From Mixophyes australis (lineage: Eukaryota; Chordata; Amphibia; Anura; Limnodynastidae): DNA of 64,000 nucleotides. Every line of letters begins with the position of its first letter. Position 1 is the first letter of the stretch. A program made the position numbers and the translations under genes. The stretch spans positions 187,487,850 to 187,551,849 of the forward strand of contig JAVHZZ010000006.1 of NCBI GenBank assembly GCA_036250195.1, in the 5' to 3' direction. This document shows positions 23,410-33,975 of this stretch, one piece after another. The notes under the pieces were generated by a model, which was not told the origin of the DNA, ran no database searches, and saw only the letters and a list, made by a program, of their open reading frames with translations.

Positions 23410-24244
23410 TGTGACGAAATGAGTTTGATAACCCTGTGAGCATGTCTCATTTCTCACATAATGTGGACTATAGTACTTTTTATAGCCTTTGCTTTTTGTT
23501 CCCCAGCTCACCAGACTATAACTGCATTGTCCAATAACATGTGGCTATGGGGACATTGTAGTTCAGTGTACATATGCATATGGTTTATTGTATATTGATA
23601 ACTTGAAGTAAGGTTGCTATTCATTGTCTTTAAAGTAAAGCCAGGGGGATTATGGGTAGGGATCAGGTTGCCATGTGCCTGATTAGGAAAACTAATTAGT
23701 GTCCATTGTTCTCACCAGGCTAGTCCAGACAGGCCATCTAACAGGGGAGGTTCTCTGAAAGGACAGCTCATCTTCACTCCCCTGTCCAACCCCCCCCTAG
23801 TCCAGCACTGACCAATGGTTAAGTAGAATAGACGCAGGGGTTTGCCCAGGGAGGGGAAAGACTGGGGAAATTAGACCTGTGATATATAAGGAACAACTTC
23901 AGGGGGGAAGGGTGTTCATGCTTGGATTTCATTCAGGAAGGTGCAAGATGGAGTTTTGAATTGTCGTTTTCTAACTCGAGTCTATATATGCAGCTGAGAG
24001 GGATCCATGGGTCATGAAGTCTGGACAGCAGGTGACTATATCTCCTTAAGTTATTGGGGTAAGGGACAGATGATGTGGTAAATCTGCCTGGCATTTATTT
24101 ACTGTGTGTACATAATATTGTAGTGTGATTTGTATGACAATAAATATACTGTTGTATTTTTATAACTGCATTTTGCCTGAGTGACCATACGAATCCTAGA
24201 AGGTACTGGGTAGCACTGGGCCAGATAAACCCGGTATCTTCACA
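23410..24244 (+). repeat. 3' LTR
   Basis: This 835-bp copy of the 5' LTR is 11 bp shorter only because its poly(C) tract has 8 instead of 19 residues. It ends with ttcaca followed by the CTGTG target duplication. Confidence 0.95.
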
Positions 24245-24249
24245 CTGTG

Positions 24250-24894
24250 TATCACACTTTGTCTTCAGCCCACCCTGATCAAATGTCTTGTTGTGCAAAT
24301 CAGTTTGCTTGAATAACAAAAGCATACCGTTCCGACTGTGTGCGAAAAATAAAACGACTACAGTAAACCCAGGGCCTGAGTAAGGGTTTCGGTCACCGTA
24401 GGCAAATACACCAACAGCGCCTCCCAACCCCCGTTCCACCCAATGTATAGAAATACTCCTAAATATAAATATTCCGAAATATTCTTCAGCATTCAAATTT
24501 AGATTGATTGCGCCGTTGTCTCTTACCTGTTCTTGCTCTTCTCTCTTGCTGCTTTGTTGTCTTCTCGCTGGCTTCTGGAAATTTGGAGTCCTGTATTGAA
24601 AATGCAAAAATTTTACTATATTGCAAAATGTTAACAAACCCTTAATGATTAGGCTCTTTAATTAAAAAAAAACACTCCATTATGGACAGATAACACTACC
24701 CCATTGTACAGGCATATATAGGCAATATCTGAACATTTGTGGTCAATAAAATATTTACCTCTACCAACCCCATCTAATATTCTAGTGATAGCTGAGACCA
24801 GAGAGCAGCCATGTAACTGCCACACAAAACAGATATCATGCCCCCCAAAGCTGCTCTATTTTTTAAATACCACGCAGGACATTTTATAAACCCT
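24250..24894. other. hAT-B right-hand body, no gene seen
   Basis: Non-coding hAT-B sequence. A minus-strand open frame at 24095-24637 runs out of the 3' LTR and has no family motif, so it is not called. Confidence 0.5.
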
Positions 24895-25745
24895 GTAGAC
24901 ATATTCAGCCCCTCTCCCCCCCTGCAGACATTTTCAGTCCATCTTCCGCCCCCCTGCAGACATTTTCAGCCCCTCTTTCCCCCCCCCATGCAGACATTTT
25001 CAGCCCCTCTTTTCCCCCCATGCAGACATTTTCAGCCCCTCTTTTCCCCCCCATGCAGATATTTTCAGCCCCTCTTTCCCACCCATGCAGACATTTTCAG
25101 CCCCTCTTCCCTCCCCGCACGCATTTTTGTGTCCCGTCTCTTCCCCCCATGCGTACATTTTCGGGGTCCTCTCTCCCTCCCTCGGGGACATTTTCAGGTA
25201 CTCTCTTTCCCCCCCTGTGCACATTTTCGGGACCTCTCCCCCCCCCCCCCCCCCTTCCTGCACACATTTTCGGGTCCTCTCTTCTCCCCCCCCCCCCCCC
25301 CTCTGCACACATTTTCGGGTCCTCTCACCCCCCCTGCACACATTTTCGGGTCCTCTCTTCCCCCCCCCTTCCTGCACACATTTTTCGGGTCCCCTCTCCC
25401 CCCTTCCTGCAAACATTTTTGGGTCCTCTCCCCCCGGGAGCACCATTTTCCCTGTGAAAAGAAAGAATACACTTTTTCGGGTCCTCTCACCCCCCCCCCC
25501 CCCCCTCACACATTTTCAGGTCCTCTCACCCCCCCCCTCACACATTTTCAGGTCCTCTCACCCCCCCCCTTCCTGCACACATTTTCGGGTCCTCTCTTCT
25601 CCCCCCCCCCCCCCCCCTGCGCACATTTTTGGGTCCTCTCTTCCCCCCCCCCCCACCTGCGCACATTTTCGGGTCTTCTCTCCCCCCTTCCTGCACACAT
25701 TTTCGGGTCATCTCCCCCCGGGAGCACCATTTTCCCTGTGAAAAG
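24895..25745. repeat. C-rich minisatellite, cacattttcgggtcctctc unit
   Basis: About 24 tandem units of 30-40 bp combine a core (cattttcagcccctctt on the left, cacattttcgggtcctctc on the right) with variable poly(C) tracts. A 45-bp block, gggagcaccattttccctgt continuing into gaaaagaaagaatacact, occurs twice (about 25437 and 25719), showing a larger duplication. Pro/His/Phe-rich plus-strand and Gly/Glu-rich minus-strand frames here are by-products. Confidence 0.9.
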
Positions 25746-25750
25746 AAAGA

Positions 25751-25908
25751 ATACACTTACCTCAGCAGCCTCCGGGAATCCACTGTGCGCCCTCCACAGT
25801 CAATCCTACGCGCCCGCGCGATGTGACGTCTGACGTCACGCGCGGCCGTGTAGGACTGACTGTAGAGGGCGCACAGTGGATTCCCGGAGGCTGCTGAGGT
25901 AAGTGTAT
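25751..25908. repeat. GC-rich perfect hairpin, arms of about 70 bp
   Basis: atacacttacctcagcagcc at the left is answered by its exact complement at the right, and arms continue through gggaatccactgtgcgccct to the centre (gatgtgacgtctgacgtcac). Only a few mismatches occur near the loop. CpG-rich, inside hAT-B. Confidence 0.9.
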
Positions 25909-26135
25909 TTTTTATAAAAGCGCTGCAGCAGGGCCGGCCCACAGAGCCGTCATGACGTGTGACGTCATGGCGGCTCAAAATATAAATTTTATTTAATTTA
26001 ATTGTATTTAATTTAAACGGGGATCGCAGGGAGCCGGACCGGCCCACACTGCCATCGGCCCTTCTGGCATTTGCCAGAAGTGCCAGATGGCCAGTCCGGC
26101 CCTGCCGGTGGGCCAGTTAGACACTGACCTTATAC

Positions 26136-26474
26136 CATAACACCATACTTACCAACTTTCTGTTGGTGAAATCCGGGAGCCTGCAGAGGAGGTGGGCGTA
26201 ACGGGGGGGCGGGGCTCCAAGTGACGTCATTTTGGACCTGCCCCCATGACGTGATGACGCAAAATGCGTCATTTGACAGCGGGGGGTGGGGCCAAACGCC
26301 GCGATTCACCGGGAATCGCGGCATTTGGGACTTAATTCTGCCCACTTCACTAGGAAGTGGGCAGAATTATCCAGATGCGGGGGATTGCCACACTCGCCCG
26401 GGAGCCCGGGAGACTCTCGCAAAATGCGGGAGTCTCCCGGATATTTCGGGAGAGTTGGCAAGTCTGCATAACAC
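26136..26474. mobile_element. hAT-like MITE with perfect 8-bp duplication CATAACAC, inside L1
   Basis: The element proper is 26144-26466. The left end is catacttaccaactttc and the right end the complement of cagacttgccaactctc. Identical CATAACAC copies flank it. It is GC-rich with several internal palindromes (ccgggag, gaatcgcgg, agtgggcagaatta). Removing it and hAT-A joins the L1 ORF2 frame. Confidence 0.9.
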
Positions 26475-27485
26475 TTTGGAGGGCGGACTGGGCCTTTCCG
26501 AATATTCAAAAATATTACGTCGCCACCCACCTGACTCAAATTATTCTTTTATACTCTTCTAGCTGAACGAGACTCTGGGTGGACAGTGAAGCTAATCTCC
26601 AAAATATGCTCTCCCCATACACTCTTGAATGGATCTCCATTAAATATATACCACCCCTCTTACTTCTCCTTCCCACCGTGCGATTTTCGCTTGACATTTG
26701 GAACTATAGCACGTGTGCTTATCGACTTATCTGCAACCTCCCCGTGTTCACTCTTTTATGGAACAACCCTGCTTTCCTCCCTGGTGTCCAACACAGATCA
26801 TTTGCGATGTGGCCTCGACACATTATCAAATTTTTAACATTTATTGCCTCTTTGTGGCTTTTCCCCATATTTGCAGATGTCCAATGTCAATTCCATAAGC
26901 CCATAGCCTCATTTACCAATTCCTGCAACTCCGACATCTGTACCACTCCATCCCCGAGTTCAAATCACCTTATCAACTCACTCCCTTAAAGACATCTTGT
27001 CAATGTAAGTCACACCCTGGTAGACTTATTTCTACCTTGACTTGTAGCTCATGGCCAATCAGACAGGGATAGATATGAACAGAAATGGGAGGAGGACATC
27101 CAAAATTAGAGAACAGATAACCAAGAGTTTTATTTGTGTTCAAACTAAAGGGAACATTTATAAGCTGCGCTATAGATAATGCTTGGTCCCCACCTGCCTC
27201 CACGTGATTTATCCTGATTCCTTTAGATCTTGCTGGGAAAGCTGTGGCCAAGATGGCTCTTTTAGCCATATTTGGTGGTCCTGCCCTAAGATTGTGAGTT
27301 TTTGGCAAGGTATCCACGACTTGATTCGTACACTCACAACTTGACAATCCCTGCCTATCCCTCTTACTTTCTTTTACAATGATCCATCCCAGACATTGAC
27401 AAATATACATCAGCCTTGATTGGCCACATCCAGTGCTGCTAAATGCATGATAGATCCTAATTTGAAGTAAGCTGACCCCCCTGCT
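26475..27485 (+). mobile_element. L1 ORF2 fragment 2 (middle piece of split L1)
   Basis: Broken plus-strand frames read LPNI-like FPNIQKYYVATHLTQI, LSPYTLEWISIKY, LLWNNPAFLPG and the conserved C-terminal HIWWSCPKIVSFW (about 27265-27305). There are several frameshifts and stops, so it is inactive. It follows fragment 1 and ends at the CCCCTGCT duplication of hAT-C copy 1. Its 3' continuation is found inverted at 34469-33976. Confidence 0.85.
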
Positions 27486-27825
27486 CAGGGCCGGATTTAC
27501 CACTAGGCAACCTAGGCACCTGCCTAGGGCCTAGCGGCTCTCGGGGGGCACAGCTGGGAGGGACAGGAGCACCCGACTTGCAGCGACCGCGAGTCGGGTG
27601 CCGCAAATCGGGGGAGGGGGGGCCGGGTGCCGCGAATCGGGTCCCGGCAGCCTCTTCTCCTCTCAGTGTCTCAGTGATAGAGAGAGGAGGAGAGGCTGCC
27701 GGGACCCGACGAGCGATCACGTGACTTTTTTTTTTTTTTTTAAATCTGGACTGACCGAGGAGGAGCAGCGCGCCGGAGAAGGAAGGCAATAGAAAGGTAA
27801 GTAAAACAACGGAGGGACAGAAGTG

Positions 27826-30800
27826 GTGATGCTGAAGGGGCACAGAAGTGGTGATGGTGATGGGCACAGAGGTGGTGATGGTGATGGGCACAGAGGTGGT
27901 GATGGGCACAGAGGTGGTGATGGTGAATAGCACAGAGATGGTGATTGACACAGAAGTGGTGATGGTGATTGGCACAGAAGTGGTGATGGTGAAGGGCACA
28001 GAGGTGGTGATGGTGAAGAGGCACAGAGGTGGTGATGGCACGGAGGTGGTGATGGTGAAGGGGCACAGAAGTGGTGATGGTGATGGGCACAGAGGTGGTG
28101 ATGGGCACAGAGGTGGTGATGGTGAAGGGCACAGAGATGGTGATTGGCACAGAAGTGGTGATGGTGATTGGCACAGAAGTGGTGATGGTGATGGGCACAG
28201 AGGTGGTGATGGGCAGAGAGGTGGTGATGGTGAAGGGCACAGAGATGGTGATTGGCACAGAAGTGGTGATGGTGAAGGGCACAGAGGTGGTGATGGTGAA
28301 GAGGCACAGAGGTGTTGATGGGCACAGAGGTGGTGATGGTGAAGAGGCACAGAGGTGGTGATGGTGATTGGCACATAAGTGGTGATGGTGAAGGGCACAG
28401 AGGTGGTGATGGTGAAGAGGCACAGAGGTGGTGATGGTGATTGGCACAGAAGTGGTGATGGTGATTGACACAGAAGTGGTGATGGTGAAGGGCACAGAGG
28501 TGGTGATGGTGAAGGGCACAGAGGTGGTGATGGGCACAGAGGTGGTGATGGTGATTGGCACAGAGGTGGTGATGGTGATGGGCACAGAGGTGGTGATGGG
28601 CACAGAGGTGGTGATGGTGAATAGCACAGAGATGGTGATTGGCACAGAAGTGGTGATGGTGATTGGCACAGAAGTGGTGATGGTGAAGGGCACAGAGGTG
28701 GTGATGGTGAAGAGGCACAGAGGTGGTGATGGCACGGAGGTGGTGATGGTGAAGGGGCACAGAAGTGGTGATGGTGATGGGCACAGAGGTGGTGATGGGC
28801 ACAGAGGTGGTGATGGTGAAGGGCACAGAGATGGTGATTGGCACAGAAGTGGTGATGGTGATTGGCACAGAAGTGGTGATGGTGATGGGCACAGAGGTGG
28901 CGATGGGCAGAGAGGTGGTGATGGTGAAGGGCACAGAGATGGTGATTGGCACAGAAGTGGTGATGGTGAAGGGCACAGAGGTGGTGATGGTGAAGAGGCA
29001 CAGAGGTGTTGATGGGCACAGAGGTGGTGATGGTGAAGAGGCACAGAGGTGGTGATGGTGATTGGCACATAAGTGGTGATGGTGAAGGGCACAGAGGTGG
29101 TGATGGTGAAGAGGCACAGAGGTGGTGATGGTGATTGGCACAGAAGTGGTGATGGTGATTGACACAGAAGTGGTGATGGTGAAGGGCACAGAGGTGGTGA
29201 TGGTGAAGGGCACAGAGGTGGTGATGGTGATTGGCACAGAGGTGGTGATGGTGATGGGCACAGAGGTGGTGATGGGCACAGAGGTGGTGATGGTGAAGGG
29301 CACAGAGATGGTGATTGGCACAGAAGTGGTGATGGTGAAGGGCACAGAGGTGGTGATGGGCACGGAGGTGGTGATGTTGAAGGGGCACAGAAGTGGTGAT
29401 GGTGATGGGCACAGAGGTGGTGATGGTGAAGGGCACAGAGATGGTGATTGGCACAGAAGTGGTGATGGTGAAGGGCACAGAGGTGGTGATGGTGAAGAGG
29501 CACAGAGGTGTTGATGGGCACAGAGGTGGTGATGGTGAAGAGGCACAGAGGTGGTGATGGTGATTGGCACATAAGTGGTGATGGTGAAGGGCACAGAGGT
29601 GGTGATGGTGAAGAGGCACAGAGGTGGTGATGGTGATTGGCACAGAAGTGGTGATGGTGATTGACACAGAAGTGGTGATGGTGAAGGGCACAGAGGTGGT
29701 GATGGTGAAGGGCACAGAGGTGGTGATGGGCACAGAGGTGGTGATGGTGATTGGCACAGAGGTGGTGATGGTGATGGGCACAGAGGTGGTGATGGGCACA
29801 GAGGTGGTGATGGTGAAGGGCACAGAGATGGTGATTGGCACAGAAGTGGTGATGGTGAAGGGCACAGAGGTGGTGATGGTGAAGAGGCACAGAGGTGGTG
29901 ATGGGCACGGAGGTGGTGATGTTGAAGGGGCACAGAAGTGGTGATGGTGATGGGCACAGAGGTGGTGATGGGCACAGAGGTGGTGATGGTGAAGGGCACA
30001 GAGATGGTGATTGGCACAGAAGTGGTGATGGTGAAGGGCACAGAGGTGGTGATGGTGAAGAGGCACAGAGGTGGTGATGGTGATTGGCACAGAGGTGGTG
30101 ATGGTGATGGGCACAGAGGTGGTGATGGGCACAGAGGTGGTGATGGTGAAGGGCACAGAGATGGTGATTGGCACGGAAGTGGTGATGGTGAAGGGCACAG
30201 AGGTGGTGATGGGCACGGAGGTGGTGATGTTGAAGGGGCACAGAAGTGGTGATGGTGATGGGCACAGAGGTGGTGATGGTGAAGGGCACAGAGATGGTGA
30301 TTGGCACAGAAGTGGTGATGGTGAAGGGCACAGAGGTGGTGATGGTGAAGAGGCACAGAGGTGTTGATGGGCACAGAGGTGGTGATGGTGAAGAGGCACA
30401 GAGGTGGTGATTGGCACATAAGTGGTGATGGTGAAGGGCACAGAGGTGGTGATGGTGAAAAGGCACAGAGGTGGTGATGGTGATTGGCACAGAAGTGGTG
30501 ATGGTGATTGACACAGAAGTGGTGATGGTGAAGGGCACAGAGGTGGTGATGGTGAAGGGCACAGAGGTGGTGATGGGCACAGAGGTGGTGATGGTGATTG
30601 GCACAGAGGTGGTGATAGTGATGGGCACAGAGGTGGTGATGGGCACAGAGGTGGTGATGGTGAAGGGCACAGAGATGGTGATTGGCACAGAAGTGGTGAT
30701 GGTGAAGGGCACAGAGGTGGTGATGGTGAAGAGCACAGAGGTGGTGATGGGCACAGAGGTGGTGATGGTGATTGGCACAGAGGTGGTGATAGTGATGGGC

Positions 30801-32770
30801 ACAGAGGTGGTGATGGGCACAGAGGTGGTGATGGTGAAGGGCACAGAGATGGTGATTGGCACAGAAGTGGTGATGGTGAAGGGCACAGAGGTGGTGATGG
30901 TGAAGAGGCACAGAGGTGGTGATGGGCACGGAGGTGGTGATGTTGAAGGGGCACAGAAGTGGTGATGGTGATGGGCACAGAGGTGGTGATGGGCACAGAG
31001 GAGGTGATGGTGAAGGGCACAGAGATGGTGATTGGCACAGAAGTGGTGATGGTGAAGGGCACAGAGGTGGTGATGGTGAAGGGCACAGAGATGGTGATTG
31101 GCACAGAAGTGGTGATGGTGAAGGGCACAGAGGTGGTGATGGTGAAGAGGCACAGAGGTGGTGATGGGCACGGAGGTGGTGATGTTGAAGGGGCACAGAA
31201 GTGGTGATGGTGATGGGCACAGAGGTGGTGATGGGCACAGAGGTGGTGATGGTGAAGGGCACAGAGGTGGTGATGGGCACAGAGGTGGTGATGGTGATTG
31301 GCACAGAGGTGGTGATAGTGATGGGCACAGAGGTGGTGATGGGCACAGAGGTGGTGATGGTGAAGGGCACAGAGATGGTGATTGGCACAGAAGTGGTGAT
31401 GGTGAAGGGCACAGAGGTGGTGATGGTGAAGGGCACAGAGGTGGTGATGGGCACAGAGGTGGTGATGGTGATTGGCACAGAGGTGGTGATAGTGATGGGC
31501 ACAGAGGTGGTGATGGGCACAGAGGTGGTGATGGTGAAGGGCACAGAGATGGTGATTGGCACAGAAGTGGTGATGGTGAAGGGCACAGAGGTGGTGATGG
31601 TGAAGAGGCACAGAGGTGGTGATGGGCACGGAGGTGGTGATGTTGAAGGGGCACAGAAGTGGTGATGGTGATGGGCACAGAGGTGGTGATGGGCACAGAG
31701 GAGGTGATGGTGAAGGGCACAGAGATGGTGATTGGCACAGAAGTGGTGATGGTGAAGGGCACAGAGGTGGTGATGGTGAAGGGCACAGAGATGGTGATTG
31801 GCACAGAAGTGGTGATGGTGAAGGGCACAGAGGTGGTGATGGTGAAGAGGCACAGAGGTGGTGATGGGCACGGAGGTGGTGATGTTGAAGGGGCACAGAA
31901 GTGGTGATGGTGATGGGCACAGAGGTGGTGATGGGCACAGAGGTGGTGATGGTGAAGGGCACAGAGATGGTGATTGGCACAGAAGTGGTGATGGTGAAGG
32001 GCACAGAGGTGGTGATGGTGATGGGCACAGAGGTGGTGATGGGCACAGAGGTGGTGATGGTGAAGGGCACAGAGATGGTGATTGGCACAGAAGTGGTGAT
32101 GGTGAAGGGCACAGAGGTGGTGATGGTGAAGAGGCACAGAGGTGGTGATGGGCACAGAGGTGGTGATGGTGAAGAGGCACAGAGATGGTGATTGGCACAG
32201 AGGTGGTGATGGGCACAGAGGTGGTGATGGTGAAGGGCACAGAGGTGGTGATGGTGAAGAGGCACAGAGGTGGTGATGGGCACGGAGGTGGTGATGGTGA
32301 AGGGGCACAGAAGTGGTGATGGTGATGGGCACAGTGGTGGTGATGGGCACAGAGGTGGTGATGGTGAAGGGCACAGAGATGGTGATTGGCACATAAGTGG
32401 TGATGGTGAAGGGCACAGAGGTGGTGATGGTGAAGAGGCACAGAGGTGGTGATGGGCACAGAGGTGGTGATGGTGAAGAGGCACAGAGATGGTGATTGGC
32501 ACAGAGGTGGTGATGGGCACAGAGGTGGTGATGGTGAAGGGCACAGAGGTGGTGATGGTGAAGAGGCACAGAGGTGGTGATGGTGATTGGCACAGAGGTG
32601 GTGATGGTGAAGAGGCACATAGGTGGTGATGGTGAAGAGGCACAGAGGTGGTGATGGTGATTGGCACAGAAGTGGTGATGGTGAAGGGCACAGAGGTGGT
32701 GATGGGCACAGAGGTGGTGATGGTGATTGGCACTGAGGTGGTGATGGTGATGGGCACAGAGGGGATGGTG
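27826..32770. repeat. Tandem array of gggcacagaggtggtgat units with higher-order repeats
   Basis: Units of 18, 24 and 25 bp (gggcacagaggtggtgat, optionally followed by ggtgaa, ggtgat or ggtgaag) alternate over 4.9 kb. Higher-order periods are visible: blocks at 28071 and 28428 recur 694 bp later at 28765 and 29122, and a block at 30916 recurs 700 bp later at 31616. All three minus-strand frames stay open for over 5 kb because the unit has no stop complement; I treat these His/Ser/Pro/Cys-rich frames as non-coding. Confidence 0.95.
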
Positions 32771-33083
32771 AAATGGCACATGTGATATTGTGAAGGGGCA
32801 AAAGTGACAATGAAGGGGCACAGTGTGATGATAGAGGGACAAAAGTGACAAGAGCACATACTTGGATTTATGCGTAATATTTTTGCAAACAACTTAAGTA
32901 AGTATTTCTGCCCTGACTTCAATATTTATTAAGTTGTTTTGACCCAACTACTTAAAAAAACGGGACTGCTTGGTAATTATTTAGGGGTGCCTTTTTCTGC
33001 AGCAGGGTGGCCTTGCTCTTTTCACATGTTAGGTACGCCCCCTAAAGATGCAAGCCACGCCCTCACCTCCTTTGGCGCGCGGC

Positions 33084-33237
33084 GGCACATGCTTTCATAT
33101 CTATTTAACTATAGGGGTATATGGTAGGCATGCGGCGGCACATGCTTTCACTTCTACGTAACTATAGGGGTATATGGTAGGCATGCGGCGGCACATGCTT
33201 TCACTTCTACGTAACTATAGGGGTATATGGTAGGCTG
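33084..33237. repeat. 57-bp tandem triplication in the hAT-C right arm
   Basis: Three copies of a unit with catgcggcggcacatgctttca and aactataggggtatatggtagg. The same triplication is present inverted in copy 2 at about 34559-34712. Confidence 0.85.
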
Positions 33238-33333
33238 CAAAAATATAGTGCTATGGATTGTTTCAGGGAGGGGGCCCAAAAACAGTATCCTGCCTAAGGC
33301 CCTATGAGGTCTAAATCCGGCTCTGATGCTAAA

Positions 33334-33975
33334 ACATATGCTTGCAATCAGGAGCAACTGTAAAAATGCAATTTATATACATAGTCAATCATAACATCCT
33401 AATAAATGTGTTTTACGGGGGGGGGGGGGGGAATAAAAATGTTTTTTATTTTTTAATGTTTGTCATTAATGACTATACATATTATTAAAAGGTGACATTG
33501 ATTTTTTTTTTCTGTGTGTTCTTTTGTGACTTGATATTCCACATATGTATTGTCCTGCAGTGTATTGTCTGTTAGAGTAGAGCAGACCACCCGTATTCAT
33601 CAACAAACGTATGTTTACAACGGCTTTTTACTGAATACCAAAGTGCGTATCCCCGATGTACATGCGTTTTTTAAAAACGCACATTACATTTGTTTTGCAT
33701 TCCTTCAAAGTAAAACATGTGCAAGAGAAGCAATATCTTTGTGCTGTCAAGTCACTACATTGGAGGTAATAACGAAGGCCCAGGTGTTCCTACATAGCAA
33801 AGGTGGCATCATAAAAAGAGTATTGAATATGTTTTTTGTACAGAATATACATTGTGGTAAGAAAGGAATCTGTTATAAGAGGGAGCACTATATTTAGATG
33901 TTTGTGAAGTCTCATCATCTTTGACTCCTTTCAAAGTAACCAAAGGTACTTTACAAGCAAAAGGACTCATGATTA
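33334..33975. other. Segment between hAT-C copies, apparently inverted; no gene
   Basis: Contains a poly(G) run at about 33417-33430 and AT-rich sequence. A plus-strand open frame at 33550-33897 (115 codons) has no recognised family. The flanking target duplications show that this segment lies reversed relative to its original orientation. Confidence 0.55.

Larger units (their letters stand above)
20000..24249 (+). mobile_element. Young LTR retrotransposon with single long ORF and no pol
   Basis: The element is 20005-24244, flanked by 5-bp duplications CTGTG (20000-20004 and 24245-24249). The LTRs begin TGTGACGAAATG and end GGTATCTTCACA. By eye they differ only in a poly(C) tract (19 versus 8) and one substitution (ttcaagctt versus ttcatgctt), so the insertion is recent. 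The internal 2.56 kb has a primer-site-like tttttggtggcaagcagtgg directly after the 5' LTR, one long ORF, and a polypurine tract. No protease, reverse transcriptase, RNase H or integrase is seen, so it must have moved in trans. Confidence 0.93.
19887..26112. mobile_element. hAT-B: hAT-type element, TSD CCGGTGGG, carries an LTR retrotransposon
   Basis: The element proper is 19895-26104. It starts CAGGGCCGGACTGG and ends with the exact complement of those 14 bases. Identical 8-bp CCGGTGGG copies lie at 19887-19894 and 26105-26112. Subtracting the LTR element leaves about 1.97 kb with no transposase, so it is non-autonomous. Its right half holds a C-rich minisatellite and a GC-rich perfect hairpin. 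Confidence 0.92.
16579..26134. mobile_element. hAT-A: large hAT-type element, TSD ACCTTATA, host of nested insertions
   Basis: The element proper is 16587-26126. The left end is CAGTGTCGGACTGG and the right end is the complement of CAGTGTCTAACTGG. Identical 8-bp ACCTTATA copies lie at 16579-16586 and 26127-26134. About 6.2 kb of it is hAT-B, inserted 22 bp from the right end; without that it is about 3.3 kb. I see no transposase frame. Removing it restores the L1 ORF2 reading frame, which independently confirms the borders. Confidence 0.88.
27478..33325 (+). mobile_element. hAT-C copy 1 with giant internal tandem array
   Basis: The element proper is 27486-33325. Ends are CAGGGCCGGATTTA (left) and the complement of CAGAGCCGGATTTA (right). 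The left flank is CCCCTGCT (27478-27485) and the right flank ATGCTAAA (33326-33333); they do not match each other but match the flanks of inverted copy 2 (see that entry). The body is a GC-rich left arm, a 4.9-kb array, and a right arm with a 57-bp triplication. No transposase. The 5.84-kb length against 2.44 kb in copy 2 is almost all array length. Confidence 0.9.

Noticed and set aside
24838..25833. 331-codon Pro/His/Phe-rich frame and Gly/Glu-rich frames on the other strand
   Set aside because: They lie entirely in the C-rich minisatellite of hAT-B; composition follows the repeat.
27826..32770. CRISPR-like regular repeats
   Set aside because: Units are directly abutting with no unique spacers, and the window is eukaryotic; it is a tandem array in a transposon.
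27457..32922. Open frames of 1821, 1705 and 1697 codons on the minus strand
   Set aside because: All three frames are open at once because the 18-25 bp tandem unit has no stop complement; the peptide is simple repeat and has no family resemblance.
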